Of a stretch of DNA of 64,000 nt, positions 43,297-54,941 are shown piece after piece. Position 1 is the stretch's first letter; each line of letters opens with the position of its first letter. The notes under the pieces were generated by a model, which saw only the letters and a list, made by a program, of their open reading frames with translations, was not told the origin of the DNA and did no database searches. The translations under genes were made by a program, and so were the position numbers. Location of the stretch: contig OZ024929.1 of the NCBI GenBank assembly GCA_964017235.1, positions 65,319,603 to 65,383,602 on the forward strand. Reading direction: 5' to 3'. The stretch comes from Sabellastarte sp. h YS-2021 (taxonomy: Eukaryota; Annelida; Polychaeta; Sabellida; Sabellidae).

Positions 43297-45200
43297 ATAG
43301 ATAGATAGATATTTTATTTGTGTGTCACATGTGATAATACTCAATCAGCAAATATAAAGAAAAATTAAACTTTAATATTCACATCCAGCCTATCTAGGCT
43401 TATGAGACACATTAAAACTTTCAGACATTACATTTTACTATGAATTTGGCTGTTAAATTAACAATAGTTGGATCACTGAGCAACTTTTCCATTTTGTCTT
43501 TTGGACAGAGAGAAGTAAAAGTATTATCAAGTTTGCAAACTTTAGAGACACGTTGCTCTCTTTCTTGAGAAATAGTATAATAACATGTGTTTCATCATCA
43601 ATACTGGAGGAATCACATCATTTACATATTCTCAAACTTTTTTCAATATTCCTGATTCTTCCCTTTTCAATTTCTAATTTACTAAATATAGAGCTCCTGA
43701 ATTTTGCTATAATAGACCTAATATTTCCGTTTTTACATGAATTTACATACATTTTTGCCTCAATTTCTAAAACAGAGTCAAATTCTTTATAATTTACAAG
43801 TCGCGACAGTTTTTCAACTGATTTACACATTTTTTCTCGATACATAGACATAAGGTAACCTTTGATCCTATAAAATATATGAGTGAAAGACAGACCTTTA
43901 ATATTGTTGGTATCAAATACATTAGTTATTTTGCACCAATAAACATCGACCTTAAACCCTTTTTCCATTGTGTGGTATCCAATGTAAATATACGCTTCGG
44001 TAATCGATAATCAGGTGAATTTATTATGTGGTACCACAGTCTAACAGTCTCCAACTTTTGGTGTATATTTGGTGGAGTCCAGCCTAAATATAGTATAAAA
44101 AGTATAAAAAGGGGATAGGAGTTTGCTTGCCAACACCTAATATGGTTCTCATTGCTCTTTGCTGCACAGTATTACATTTACTATATAGTGGACCACCCCA
44201 TACTGCTGAACCATAATCCATAATCTTACAAACAGTTGCATCATATAAAGTTTTATATGTATTTGAGTATAGCCCATTTGAACTGTAATATTTATGGACA
44301 AGACTACCTAGTGACCTGCTACTAGCAGTAGCTAATGTATTCACCGTTTCCGTGAAGTTTAAACAGTAATTTAATTCCACTCCCAGGTATTTATATTTGT
44401 TAACCTTTTGGATGATATTGTTCCCAATTTTAAATTCAAATTCACTTTCATTTTCTGACATTTTCCTGAAGTGAATAATTTCTGTTTTGGTACAGTTATT
44501 ATTTAATTGCCATTTTTGGCACCAGTTATTTACCATTTCCAGCATTCTCTGTAGAGAATCTTCTGATTCAGAAATTAGAGCTATATCATCAGCATGTAAA
44601 AGAATTGATATGGTTGTGCCTCCTAGTTTGACACCACAGTTCAAAGACTTTACTTCTGATGCTAAATTATTCATTTCTGAATAAATTAAATAACATTGGT
44701 GATAATGCATCAGCCTGCCGGACCCCCACAGATGAACCAAACCAATTTGTTAAATAATCATGAAGCTTAACGCACAGTTCCACATTCTTGTACATCGCTT
44801 TTAATATCTGTAGAAATTTACCATCTATGCCATATTTAACAAACAAAACCACAGTAGGTCTCTGTTAACTGAGTCCAATGCCTTCAAAAAGTCAATAAAA
44901 CAGACAAAGACAGACCTATTACTCTTCCTTCTCATTTTGATAATTGTAGACAAAGTATATATATGTTCAATGCATGACCTCATTTTTCTGAAACCATTTT
45001 GTTCCTCACAAAGTACATTATTAGAATCGACAAATTTTGTTAATCTTGTGTTTAAGATTAATGAAAATACTTTTGAAACAGTTGATATTAATGAGATACC
45101 CCTACAGTTTGTCGGGATCCTGGGATCTTTACCTGATTTTACAATGGGACACAATAATGTTTTTGACCAAATGTTAAGGGTGTTGCACACAGGAAACTAC
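43297..45200 (-). pseudogene. LINE ORF2: RT to C-terminus, 5'-truncated and broken
   Basis: On the minus strand from 45190: SGKDPRIPTNCRGISLISTV, then CEEQNGFRKMRSCIEHIYTL, VFVCFIDFLKALDSVNRDLL, VRQADALSPMLFN, and ISILLHADDIALI (HADD at the active site, about 44596) followed by CTKTEIIHFRK and DYGSAVWGGPLYSKCNTVQQ. The C-terminal part is at 43968-43618. The element ends in a tagatagata microsatellite at 43297-43316. At least four breaks separate the pieces. It resembles the RT of the LINE at 25506-27227, including the NCRGISL/EQNGF blocks. No endonuclease is found upstream of 45190. Confidence 0.85.
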
Positions 45201-45766
45201 CCTACATGATCCGACATATTAAGGACAGTTTGTATGGATGTTGACAGGCATGTCAAAACACACTGGATCCGTCATGATCCGTTTGTTTTGCTATTTTACA
45301 ACAGTTTTTTTCACTTTGCTTGTACACTCATACATACAAGTTCTCAGATCTCTGTATCTGATCCCAGAGTAATAAAACTGGTACTTGTATCTAGGAGTGT
45401 GTAGCAGTTGAAAGAGGAGGTTGGATTTATATAAAATGCAGGATAGCCTTTACCTGAGCTTAAAAGTGTACAATATATTTTTAAAATACAAATACCTGGT
45501 GTCATAATGAAGTATTACATGTTTTAGGAGAGGCAGAATAATCAGTAAATTAATTTAAAAGCTAAAATATGTAAGAGTATACTTTAGATTGTGCTGTGTC
45601 CACCAATATTTTACCTCAATATAAAAATACTTGAGCTTTGGGTAAGACTATGTTGTACCATTTAAATTCCTTTCATTGATGCAGCCTGTTTGAGATTTCC
45701 AAGAAGGCCCCCTTTCCCCCTCCCTATGACCAGACAAAAATTGGAACTTAAGTAGACATAAAGAAC
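45201..45766. other. Spacer
   Basis: No gene seen. 45176-45240 ('gttaagggtgttgcacac', 'gatccgacatattaagg') resembles the ends of small TTAA-type elements, but I found no matching partner. Confidence 0.4.
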
Positions 45767-46467
45767 ATGCCATATGTCACAGTCTTGGCCTTTATAGAGT
45801 TTCTACAAGGAAATGGTCTTTCACATGCCAGCATTGAGGCATATGTTTCCTCACTTAAATCTCAATTTCGAAGTTCAGGACTTCCCCTTTCCCCCTTTAC
45901 CCATCATGCTGTCCTCCTTGCTCTCAGAAGCATGGCCATTAACGTCCCAGTGTTAAAGAAAACGAAAGGAATATTTGACTTGTCAACACTTCATGCTATT
46001 GTTAACTTATGTGATCAAAATCCTCTAGGCTTTGTATACAAACCCTTATGTCTCCTAGCTTTCTTCGCCTTCCTTAGGCTTTCAAACATGGCCCCACCCT
46101 CTGTAGCCGAATTTTCCCCCCTTGTGCACTTATATCGAGGTGATGTCATTCCTCAAGCTGGATTCGCTACAGTGGTCCTTAAATGGTCCAAATCTCTTCA
46201 GAAGCAAACCCAATTCGCTACCATTCAAATTCCAGCACTTGGGGCTCCCCCCCTTTGCCCAATGTTTCCCCTTCCACCCAATTCCCCCCTCTTTGCAATC
46301 CCACAAGGCTCTCAGGGGCCTCCCTGGCCTTCAATTCCAATGTTTCCCTCCAGGCCATTAAACATCACAGGACCTGGTCTTCGGATGTAGTATGGTCATA
46401 TATAATCTCCAGTCCTCTTCAACAGGGTTCCATGGTTTCCTCCTTTAAACAACTTTTACAACAATGA
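45767..46467 (+). pseudogene. Tyrosine recombinase fragment (DIRS/Ngaro- or Crypton-like)
   Basis: It reads VTVLAFIEFLQGNGLSHASI, then SFRSSGLPLSPF-like text, KGIFDLSTLHAIV and LCLLAFFAFLRLSNMAPPSV (first catalytic Arg in FFAFLRLSN). After a frame change near 46310 it reads LSGASLAFNSNVSLQAIKHH followed by TWSS and YISSP-like text, the C-terminal (R)LSGAS...H..W block. It is the same family as the recombinase at 54942-56009 (FFGFFRLASL, FRCSGASLAF, IKQHDHW). No RT lies nearby, so it is an isolated fragment or a Crypton-like relic. Confidence 0.75.
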
Positions 46468-46679
46468 TAACATCCCCTTCAATACTAACACCCAATTTGG
46501 TATTTGGCCCCTCAGTAGGAATGCAGTAATCCTACCCACAACCACTTATCCACAACAAGTTGGGTTCATATTACTGGTGGCAGGTCTAACTGTCAGCCAC
46601 ACCAGGTGCATATTAAGGCACCACAGTTGTATCATTGCGAGAAAATGACCTACAAGGGTCACAAAATTATTTATTATGT

Positions 46680-47435
46680 GTATAGACAATTAGTATTCAT
46701 TAAATAGTTATGTAACATGTGATAAGATTGTCCTTGCAGCATTTCAGACAGTAGGGTTTTAAAATTTAAGTCCATTAGCCTCTCCATATGAGACTTTGAT
46801 GATCTCACAAATACCTTTTCAAATACCTTTGTATTTTTGAGTCGTGGTTTATTTCGGAGTATACTGACCTTATCTGCTGTTGAATGCAGCTCAATTTTCA
46901 GGATCCCTCTATTACCATTACACGCCCTTAAGGTATTTACAATCATATCCTTCTGGCCCCCTAACATGTGCACTAGATCTACTGCCCAGTTATAGTCATT
47001 GATCCTATCACTTGGGGGATTAGTAACCACTAATGTTACATCAGGATCAAACTCTTGTTGCATCTTAGATTTAACTCCTTCCATGGAATGCTTCAGTGTG
47101 GAGTACTCTTGATTTAATTGCCTTATATCCAATTCATGATGATCAACCAACTTCTCTATTTTGTCCACTCTATCCAAAATGCTGTCTTGTTTTCGGTCTA
47201 TTTCTTCTATTTTCTTTGTCACATACTGTAGTTGTTTCTGGATCCCTCTTAAACTGAGTTCATCATCAGATAATGTATTGTTCTTAACTGTATTTTCTTG
47301 ATTTGACACTGAGTCCATATTTAGGCGCCTGGCTACTTTTTCCGGGTTTGGACTTGGTGTGTTTTTCTTTACCCTTTGTCTCTTCTTACCTTTGGACATT
47401 ATATGATTGAATACTTGCCGAAACAGTATAAACAC
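46680..47435 (-). CDS. LINE ORF1 protein, open over ~250 codons
   Basis: The N-terminal part is basic (KGKKRQRVKKNTP), then comes a long heptad region (VTKKIEEIDRKQDSILDRVD, KIEKLVDHHELDIRQLNQEY), and an RRM-like part (DVTLVVTNPPSDRINDYNWA, KVFVRSSKSHMERLMDLN). This is the trimeric coiled coil plus RNA-binding layout of LINE ORF1. It matches the ORF1 at 15422-16377 in its last block. The likely true start is MSKGKKRQ (47400). The C-terminus may be cut: the reading ends at MLHNYLMNTNCLYT soon after the RRM, where the relative continues further. Its ORF2 may be the minus-strand RT at 43297-45200, separated by an inserted recombinase element, but the endonuclease is missing. Confidence 0.7.
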
Positions 47436-47660
47436 AGAAGAGAATTGGAAATATCTCCTTGCACTTAACGTATTCCATATAATTGTTCCTATTAATAGGC
47501 CACAAAGTATGTCCCTTGCCTCCCTCCTGTCACTGGTGCTTTATGTATTATGTTCCTTATGCACAACTGAAGGTGTATGTTACTTTAAATCCATGAATAA
47601 AATGAATGTAAAGCAGAATTTTTTTCAAGCACATCCAACCTATATATTCTTGATATCATA

Positions 47661-47945
47661 TGTACTGTTTCAGTTAATCTCAGCAGTGTCGATGGAGCGA
47701 GGCAATCCTTAGTCACATTGACTCTACTTCAGCAATCAATTAAGATAGACCTTTAAACTCAAAAATATTATAACATACTTGGCTTATTACAGTGAAGACA
47801 GAACCACTCTTTAACTTCTTGGTACTGTTTCGATTAATCTAATCCGTGTCAAAGGAGCAAGGCAATTCTTAATCACATTGACTCTACTTTGACTGTGAAT
47901 TAAGTTAAACCTTTACTCTCAAATATATTGTAACATATTACTACT
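47661..47945. repeat. Two-copy direct repeat, 160-bp period
   Basis: 47661-47780 and 47821-47945 align: 'gtactgttt(c)', 'gagc(g/a)aggcaat-cttа' type blocks, 'cacattgactctactt' in both. The offset is 160 bases with about 80-85% similarity by eye. It could be the start of a 5' UTR tandem of the minus-strand LINE ORF1 (5' side). Confidence 0.65.
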
Positions 47946-48029
47946 AAAACTTTTAATTTTAGTTTATATTAATAATGTCATACAATGTTATAAACAACAT
48001 ATCTTCTTATTATCAACCTCTTTGATCTA

Positions 48030-49183
48030 TTACCTTTTTAAGTTTGATCTCAGCTCCATCAGTAGTATTCCAAGTTGATTCTTTGAATCACCCAACCAAC
48101 TGCTCTTCTTCCAAATGTTTTTATTTCTCATGGACATTCCAACACCCCAGAATTTATCGTGTGGTGAGGCTTCCACCAGCATTGTATTCTTGGTATTGAG
48201 TATGAATGTTTTGAGGTCTTGATTTTGTTCAAATTTTGCTTTGAGGCCCTGTCTCATAATTTCTGGGGCTTTCTCAAACCAAGTTCTGGGATTGAAATTA
48301 TGTATATTCTTCCCAAGAGTTTTCTGTCTGACTGGGTTTATTTTCATCATTATCTGTTTTGCCTTCTCTGTGTCCTGATAATGAACTGCCTTCTGATGAA
48401 TTAGGTATTGCTCTGTGCAGTTGTATTCTTTACCACTAACTGTAAAGCTGCAGGGTAGTGGTTACTTGGTGGGGAGTTTTTCATATAGAAAGCAGTGATA
48501 TTGTTTTTTGTGTGGCAACATTTTTTTGGTTTCAAGGGTTCTGGTAGCATTTCTAGGTCATTTATTGTGTAACTTTTATTGTTCAAAATCAGTTTATCCA
48601 CTTTGAGATTTGCTTTAAAGAGGGTTTCACCTTTGTCATTCTTGCCTTGTCTACGATCATCTTCAGTTGTTTTCTTCCTTGAATAATTTCATCTGGGTAG
48701 TCCTCTTCAATGGTTGTGTTAAAACTATTCTTGAGATTAGCAGCATTTTGCATGATGTAAAGTTTGGTTTCAAGGCAATCCAGGACCACAATGATTTGTC
48801 TCGGTTGGTTATTCCTCAGGCCCGTACAGTGTGCTTCCTCTATAGCATGTGGTGTAAGTGTAATTCCCGCATTGCCTAACAAACACAAAATATTGCACTT
48901 ACAGTCTCTGTTGGATTTACCAATAATTTCTCGGCACCCAGAGAATCTTAGGTTTCTTCTTCCAGAGAAGCTTTCCTGCCTTAGTAGCGATTCTTTAAGC
49001 AATCGGTTCTCTTTTTTCTCCTTTTCTATACTCTTGTAAATCTGCAAACTCTTGTCTTAGAGGCTCTACCATATTCTCAATCATTTTTTGTATAGTTTCT
49101 AGTAATAATTTATTTTTGGAGAGTTTAATTGGGCCGTTGGTATGGTGATTCTTCTCTTTGGTCACATTCTTGATGTTGTTCAT
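48030..49183 (-). pseudogene. L1-type ORF1 with C-terminal NADAR domain, frameshifted
   Basis: Reading 49183 to 48030. First is a heptad/coiled region (LLLETIQKMIENMVEPLRQE, FADLQ), then after a frameshift IEKEKKENRLLKESLLRQES followed by GRRNLRFSG, HAIEEAHCTGL and PRQIIVVLDCLETKLYIMQN: the L1 ORF1 RRM (Transposase_22). After another shift near 48625 comes the L1 C-terminal domain end (NLKVDKLILNNKSYTINDL). This runs straight into a NADAR/YbiA-like domain: FYMKNSPPSNHYPAA (48490 on), after a shift near 48450 KEYNCTEQYLIHQKAVHYQD, then KTLGKNIHNFNPRTWFEKAP, LKAKFEQNQDLKTFILNT, VEASPHDKFWGVGMS and WLGDSKNQLGILLMELRSNL. Landmarks SP.SN.Y, EQY..HQKA, VEAS..D..WG.G and LG..LM..R are those of NADAR. 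Three frameshifts; stop at 48030. No ORF2 follows. Confidence 0.82.
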
Positions 49184-50185
49184 CAGAGTTTATTTTTTGT
49201 TTCTGTTTTAATGAAATGTTTTAGTGTCGGTGTCAAGTTGAATTTTCTTTTTGATGTCTTTTTTTGCACAAGCTAAAGTAAACAAGCTATCACTCATTTT
49301 CTATGCAATTTTATGTATTGGTTTCATGTTATTTTGTTCATGACAGTAAACTGCTATATGTGTCTGACAATTGAGTGTAGAAAAAAACCCTAGCAAAAAG
49401 AAACTGCAGGAAAAGAAAACTAGTGTATCAACAAATAATCTTAGAAGACAAAATATCCAAACCCATGTTACATGGTGTATTCTACTTGGCAATGCTTGTG
49501 TAAATGTGTTATGTACCATTTAGTTAGAGGGCTTTTTCACTGAGGTATTTTCTACTGCAGATTTTTACAGAGGATTTTTTCTGCTTGAGGCTTTTTCAGT
49601 TTACTTGACGATCAGTAAGACTTATTAAGTGATTTGATAAAATCAGGATTTTGTCCTCCCTGTCCCTATCAGCATTTTCTCCTCCCTTGCAATTTTGACT
49701 GGTGTTTTGTCTACTGGCATTTTGTCTGAGGACGAAATGTCCAATTATAAAATATCCATACCCACGACAACCCACGTCCCCCCTTTTGGAAAATCCTGTA
49801 TCTGCCTCTGCACAGTTAACAAAACATCCCTAGAATTGACTAGTGACAGGCATTTTTTACATTCTCCCAGTTTCACATCCTGGTACATATTACCATAACC
49901 TTTAAATAATCAGACAACATAAAAGCTTGCCATAATTCAGCCCCTGAAACAAAAAAGGTCATTAATTCTCAACCTACAACAAAAAAAAGGTTTAAAACAG
50001 CTGGTTTTAATCCACCACCTACAAAAAATATGAAACGAAAAATTAATCATTCCTAAAGCACATACAGTCATGACAATCACTGTTAAGCTACCTCACCATT
50101 GCCACCATAAAATAATCTAGCGGGACAGGCCCCCATACCCCCCCTCCTCCCGTAAACCCCTTAAAGGGTAGAGACCTCGGTCCTA
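49184..50185. other. Spacer with MULE-end-like motifs
   Basis: No gene. At 49650-49750 'attttgtcc(t)', 'cattttctcctccc', 'gttttgtctactgg' and 'cattttgtctgagg' follow each other, and 49530-49610 has 'gaggtattttcta', 'gaggattttttct' and 'gaggctttttcag'. This is the same style as the motif-rich terminal repeats of the MULEs at 16982 and 19588. No matching second end was found in the window. Confidence 0.4.
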
Positions 50186-50189
50186 TCAC

Positions 50190-50755
50190 GGGATTCCCAT
50201 GGATCAGAGGCCTGCCTTGCACGGGCGCCTAATGGACAGGGACCCTCCTGAAAGTCAGAATCCCCTTAAATGGGTGCCTTGTGGACGGGGATCCATCCTA
50301 TATGGGTGCCTTATGGACCGGGACCCATCCTTGCCATCAACACCTACATAGAGGGGGGAGTTTTACTACCTACCGCCTGTCCTGGAACCACTGGGGTGAC
50401 AAGTCCCACAACCAGAGGGTACAGCCCCTGTCAGGCAAAGAGGCTGAAGGCACCCCAGCATTCTGAAGACTGGAGGGGCCCTGCCCTCGGGCAGCCCAAA
50501 GATGTGACCCCACTAATATACTGCATGGACTACCTCCCCGCTCACCCATCAATGTACAGATTTGAACCAGTAACCCCTCAACTTTCTATAAAAATTGGTC
50601 CAAATCTCTCCAGCTTAATCCCGAGCAGGAGAGGGTACATGTCCTGGTTTTTCCCTGGATCCTGAAAACCTCTGTTAGTCTGTCAAAATGGCCTTGTGTT
50701 ACCAATTAACTTATCTCAAGAATGATAGAATCCAATCATAATCCCAAGTTACTTA
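50190..50755 (+). repeat. Dispersed repeat, copy 2 (pair with 9710-10275)
   Basis: It aligns over its whole length with 9710-10275 in the same orientation. The ORFs here differ from those of copy 1, so no shared protein is implied. 'tgtacagatttgaaccagtaac' again looks like an inverted tRNA B-box region. Confidence 0.8.
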
Positions 50756-51738
50756 TGCTGCCACCAGGTCATTATTGAGGTTGACCAACCTATGAATTGT
50801 TTCAATTTTTGGTATTGTGACCTAAACTGTAGAGTAGGAGAATGTGGGTAAGATGACTTATTGTTATCTGAGTGCTCTGGGGTCCAAGAATCTCAAGATG
50901 TTAATCATTTCAACTTTAAAGTACTAGGATTATTTTTAACTAAGATGACCAAAATCAAAGAATGTCATTCCTCAGGTGAAGATGTGGACCACAGTGTCAT
51001 GAATTCTGAAAATCTCAATCAGGTGCTTATAACTGATCCCAATATGATCATTCATTCAGTTATTATCACCATCTATCATTCCCCCATGATACAATATTTC
51101 CAGTCCTCCCTCCCCTTATATTTTTACAAATATTGGTTGTGTAGTAAATAAAGTTAAGATTATAAATTTTGGTAAATTTTATTTGAACAAATAGAAAGCT
51201 TAATACATTTTATGATTATTATTTTCTCCCTATGACACATTGTCCTACCCACTTAAATTTTACAGAATTATGGTTATGTAGTAAATAAAGATTACACATT
51301 TTATTTCAACATATAGAAAATTTAATACATTACATTTTTCTTTGAATACCTATATGTTACTTGTGGAAAATTATGAAAAAATTAAATCTTTAAAATTTTG
51401 CAGAACTTTTATGGTGTTTTCTTGATATACATGTAGACGTGATTGCATTACTTTTCTCCACCTCTGTTAACTTTAATGATTTCCATAATAAATAGAATCA
51501 ATTATTTGTCAATGTTCCAAATAATCCATGATGTTTATATGCATAACTACTAAAGACACGTAAGTGCAATTAACTTGTTACTGTTACCTTTGATAATGTT
51601 AAGAACGTCTATAATTGGATGACATGAGTAGCCATAGACAATAGCCCTGTGTATATTTCTATCGCATGGAAGTCTTTGAACCAAGTTTTAGAGCACATAT
51701 CAAATATTAACTATTCTTTGATAAGGTAAGTATGGACA
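50756..51738. other. AT-rich spacer
   Basis: No gene recognised. 51130-51360 has a loose two-copy pattern (gtagtaaataaagattat..., 'tagaaa(g/a)-ttaatacatt' at about 51190 and 51315). Confidence 0.45.
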
Positions 51739-52260
51739 GTTAAGCCTCTCTTACATCCCATCGTACGTGCACGTACGTCCTGGTTACAGAGAAAAATCGC
51801 CTGATTTGCAAGGGACCCTCAAGGCACACTTGCGATTTTATAACAGAATCTCAAGGTCGTACAGGCCCTGCAATGAAAATTGACATGCACATTTCCTGTG
51901 CATGCACGCAAGATGTCTACAAACGCATCCATGCCTCAAGGGTAACTTAAGAGTGACTTAAGCATGTGCATTCTCCTTGCAAGTGTTGTAGGTTCTCCCC
52001 AATTACTTACATTGTTTAAACATACTGTAAGATACACTCACGTGTGCCTTGCATGTATATAAACCCACTATACGACCTGTAGCTAGTCACAATCTCTTCT
52101 TTGATCTTCAAGTTGTGACACTCTTGTTGGGAGAATACACATTGTTTGCAAGTGCAAATCTCTGCTACCCCACTACCAGGTTATGTTCATATTTTTCAAC
52201 AGTATTTGCAGCACACTTACGTGTCTATACACGTACGACAGGATGTAAGAGAGGCTTAAC
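51739..52260. mobile_element. 522-bp MITE with ~30-bp inverted repeats and TTAA ends
   Basis: The left end reads GTTAAGCCTCTCTTACATCC and then catcgtacgtg; the right end, read inward, has the same 20 bases and then tgtcgtacgtg. Taking TTAA (51740-51743, 52256-52259) as the duplication leaves a GCCTCTC terminus, as for piggyBac-type insertion; a TTA/TAA (Harbinger-type) reading is also possible. A perfect 16-bp palindrome, CGTACGTGCACGTACG, lies at 51762-51777. There is no transposase. Confidence 0.75.
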
Positions 52261-53181
52261 GTGAGTACATTTCTACAATGTGGAAGTGTTTGATTCAAGT
52301 TCCAGCGCATTTATCAAATATTTATTAGGCTTTAATAAGGTAGTTGTGGACAATAACCTGAGTACATTTCTATCAGATGGAAGTCTTTGAACTAAATTCA
52401 ATGCATAATATTTATAGCACTAAAGGACAATGTGAAGGGGGTAATCAATGCACTGAAGGGGGTAATCAATGCACCGAAGGGGAAACCCATACTTCAGTGA
52501 AAAAGGGGAACAACCAGTGGGGAATAATTCCACAAAGGTTTGGGGGCAAATCATAGTCCATCCTTTGTGTTTGTCTTTGTATTGATTTAAAAAAACACTT
52601 GCACATGTTATATTTTAGCAGTTAATAACTGAGAACATTTCCGACCATTTCATTATACGACCTGTAGCTAGTCACAATCTCTTCTTTGATCTTCAAGTTG
52701 TGACACTCTTGTTGGGAGAATACACATTGTTTGCAAGTGCAAATCTCTGCTACCCCACTACCAGGTTATGTTCATATTTTTCAACAGTATTTGCAGCACA
52801 CTTACGTGTCTATACACATACGACAGGATGTAAGAGAGGCTTAACGTGAGTACATTTCTACAATGTGGAAGTGTTTGATTCAAGTTCCAGCGCATTTATC
52901 AAATATTTATTAGGCTTTAATAAGGTAGTTGTGGACAATAACCTGAGTACATTTCTATCAGATGGAAGTCTTTGAACTAAATTCAATGCATAATATTTAT
53001 AGCACTAAAGGACAACAATATGAAGGGGGTAATCAATGCAGCATAGGGGACAGCCATACTTCAGTAAAAAGGGAAAAACCAGTGGGGAATAATTCCACGA
53101 AGCTGTGGGGGCAAATCACAGTCCATCCTTTGTGTTTGTCTTTCTATTGAGTTTAAAAACACTTGCACATGTTATATTTTA
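52069..53181 (+). repeat. 585-bp tandem duplication including the right half of the MITE
   Basis: 52069-52618 and 52654-53181 align with an offset of 585 bases: 'tatacgacctgtagctagtc', 'gggagaatacacattgtttg' and 'gatggaagtctttgaactaa' occur in both. Copy 2 carries its own right MITE end (52841-52845). The copies differ by isolated substitutions and by a short internal reiteration (gaagggggtaatcaatgca, twice near 52434-52475 in copy 1). Confidence 0.9.
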
Positions 53182-53339
53182 GGTAGTTAAGCTACCTTTG
53201 CTTGTAAGAGTTAAATTATGCATGTGTATGATTCACACGTGAACACTTGTAACTGAGCACTGATAAAATGGTGTACAATTTCCTTAAATCTACTTTGAAT
53301 CCTCCCATAAGTAATTGACATAAGCAATGAACATCTACT

Positions 53340-53600
53340 CTCTGATCTCGGGGGCCACAGTGGCAGGGTGGTAACACTCGCCTCCCACCTCTGAGATCGG
53401 GGTTCGGTTCCCGGCCCAACCTCAAGTGGGAAAGTTGGTAGTTGCTTGCCGTTGGTCGGCAGTTTACAGTACAGAACCTTGACCAAATGTATGTACTGGT
53501 TTGCTCTCCCCCCAACTATCCGTCGTGATAGGCATGTGGGTGGAGCTTGAAGTCACCTACAAGGGTAGTATTCGTGGTCAGTGGCTTACAAGGGGTATTA
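53340..53600 (+). mobile_element. tRNA-derived SINE
   Basis: It has an internal pol III promoter: an A-box-like block (gtggcagggtggtaacactc, about 53358) and a B box (ggttcggttcc, about 53401). Spacing is as in a tRNA gene. This is followed by a non-tRNA body (gttgcttgccgttggtcggc, cccccaactatccgtcgtga, gtggagcttgaagtcacctac). It lacks a proper anticodon arm and mature tRNA folding, so it is a SINE and not a tRNA gene. The 3' end is approximate. Confidence 0.8.
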
Positions 53601-54660
53601 AGCTCATTAACTCAGAAATGTTTAATATGAACCCATTTTGTTGAAGGGATGATACACCTTTCCCAAAAAGTGGGGCCAAAAAAGGAGCATGTGTGAATAC
53701 ATTTTCGTTTGGGGTAGACGTTTTCTAGGCTCTGATACATTTTTCCAACAGGAAATATCCATGATATGCAAATGACAAATTGAATACTAGAACTAGGTAT
53801 GACTGAAGGAAACATGAAATCAGTCATTTTGTAACTATGCAACCAGCACAAAACATACTTAAGTTTATAAAGGAATAAGTTTAAAATTTAGGTTATTTTC
53901 TTGAATTTTTGGAAATATCGTCAATGGACAAAATTAAATTCAAAATCTGCTCACCATCAATGGGGATATAAGTGAAATAAACATATACACCCATATCCGA
54001 ATGTGACAACTTTCAAACCTGGTATATGCTCAGTTCCTGATGTTAATGCATCAATGTGACACTCTTAATAATAAACCAATCACAACCCAGCCACATATCC
54101 AACACCATGTAATAGTGTTAATGCCATGACCACTATGCTGATAACTTCATGCTCAGTAGGCATTTGGCCAAACCTTTGATTTCAAGGAAACCTTCCAGTT
54201 CCAAAATCACAAACCTGAGTACCTCCCATCAAAGCATATTAAAATAATAATAGTTACAACACAATATCCTTGAAAGGTGAAAAATTCAACCTTTCAAAGC
54301 CCTTTTTATTTATTTTTTTTGCAATTTTGACATCCAGTTTTGGGGCAAAGCAATCAAAAAAATATCATAATTCAATTAACAATCTTTGGGTTTATTCTTG
54401 TTAAAACAACATTAAAAGATTAATACACCAATGTTAAACATCCAATGTTAATCTATAACTAGGTTGGTCCCAACAAAGTAGTGTGAAGATGTATTATTTA
54501 GTCTAAGTACACACAATACAGAAGTTTTATAATATGATAACTTCCAGCATTACAGCTGACTAAAATTAAAGTAATTCTGTCTACTTGCAAGTACCCTTCC
54601 TAGTGTTACTACTCACTACTAACTACCAACACATACACTATGTACCTATATACACTAACT
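53601..54660. other. AT-rich spacer
   Basis: No gene recognised. The minus-strand ORF 53612-53851 has no recognised motif. The right part may hold the 3' region of the DIRS-like element that follows. Confidence 0.45.
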
Positions 54661-54941
54661 CCAATCTGTGAATATTTACCATAAAGTATTACATCTACTA
54701 ACATGACTTCATAATTCATGTTAACTTCTACGTTAAGATTGGTTAAGATGAATAATAATGATATATAAAATGTTGCATAAAGCATACAATTGTCTTTTGT
54801 TCATATAATGAGACTAATGGACTTAATTCGTTTGACAGAATGTTACCACAAGTATTAATTAAAATCCAGTAAAAGACAGTTAGTATAACGCCCAAACCCA
54901 AAGTGTTGTATCTTAGTTTGTAGGTATAATGGACTGGAAAG

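Noticed and set aside
53340..53420. Possible tRNA gene
   Set aside because: A and B boxes are present, but the acceptor and anticodon arms do not fold as in a tRNA, and a SINE body follows.
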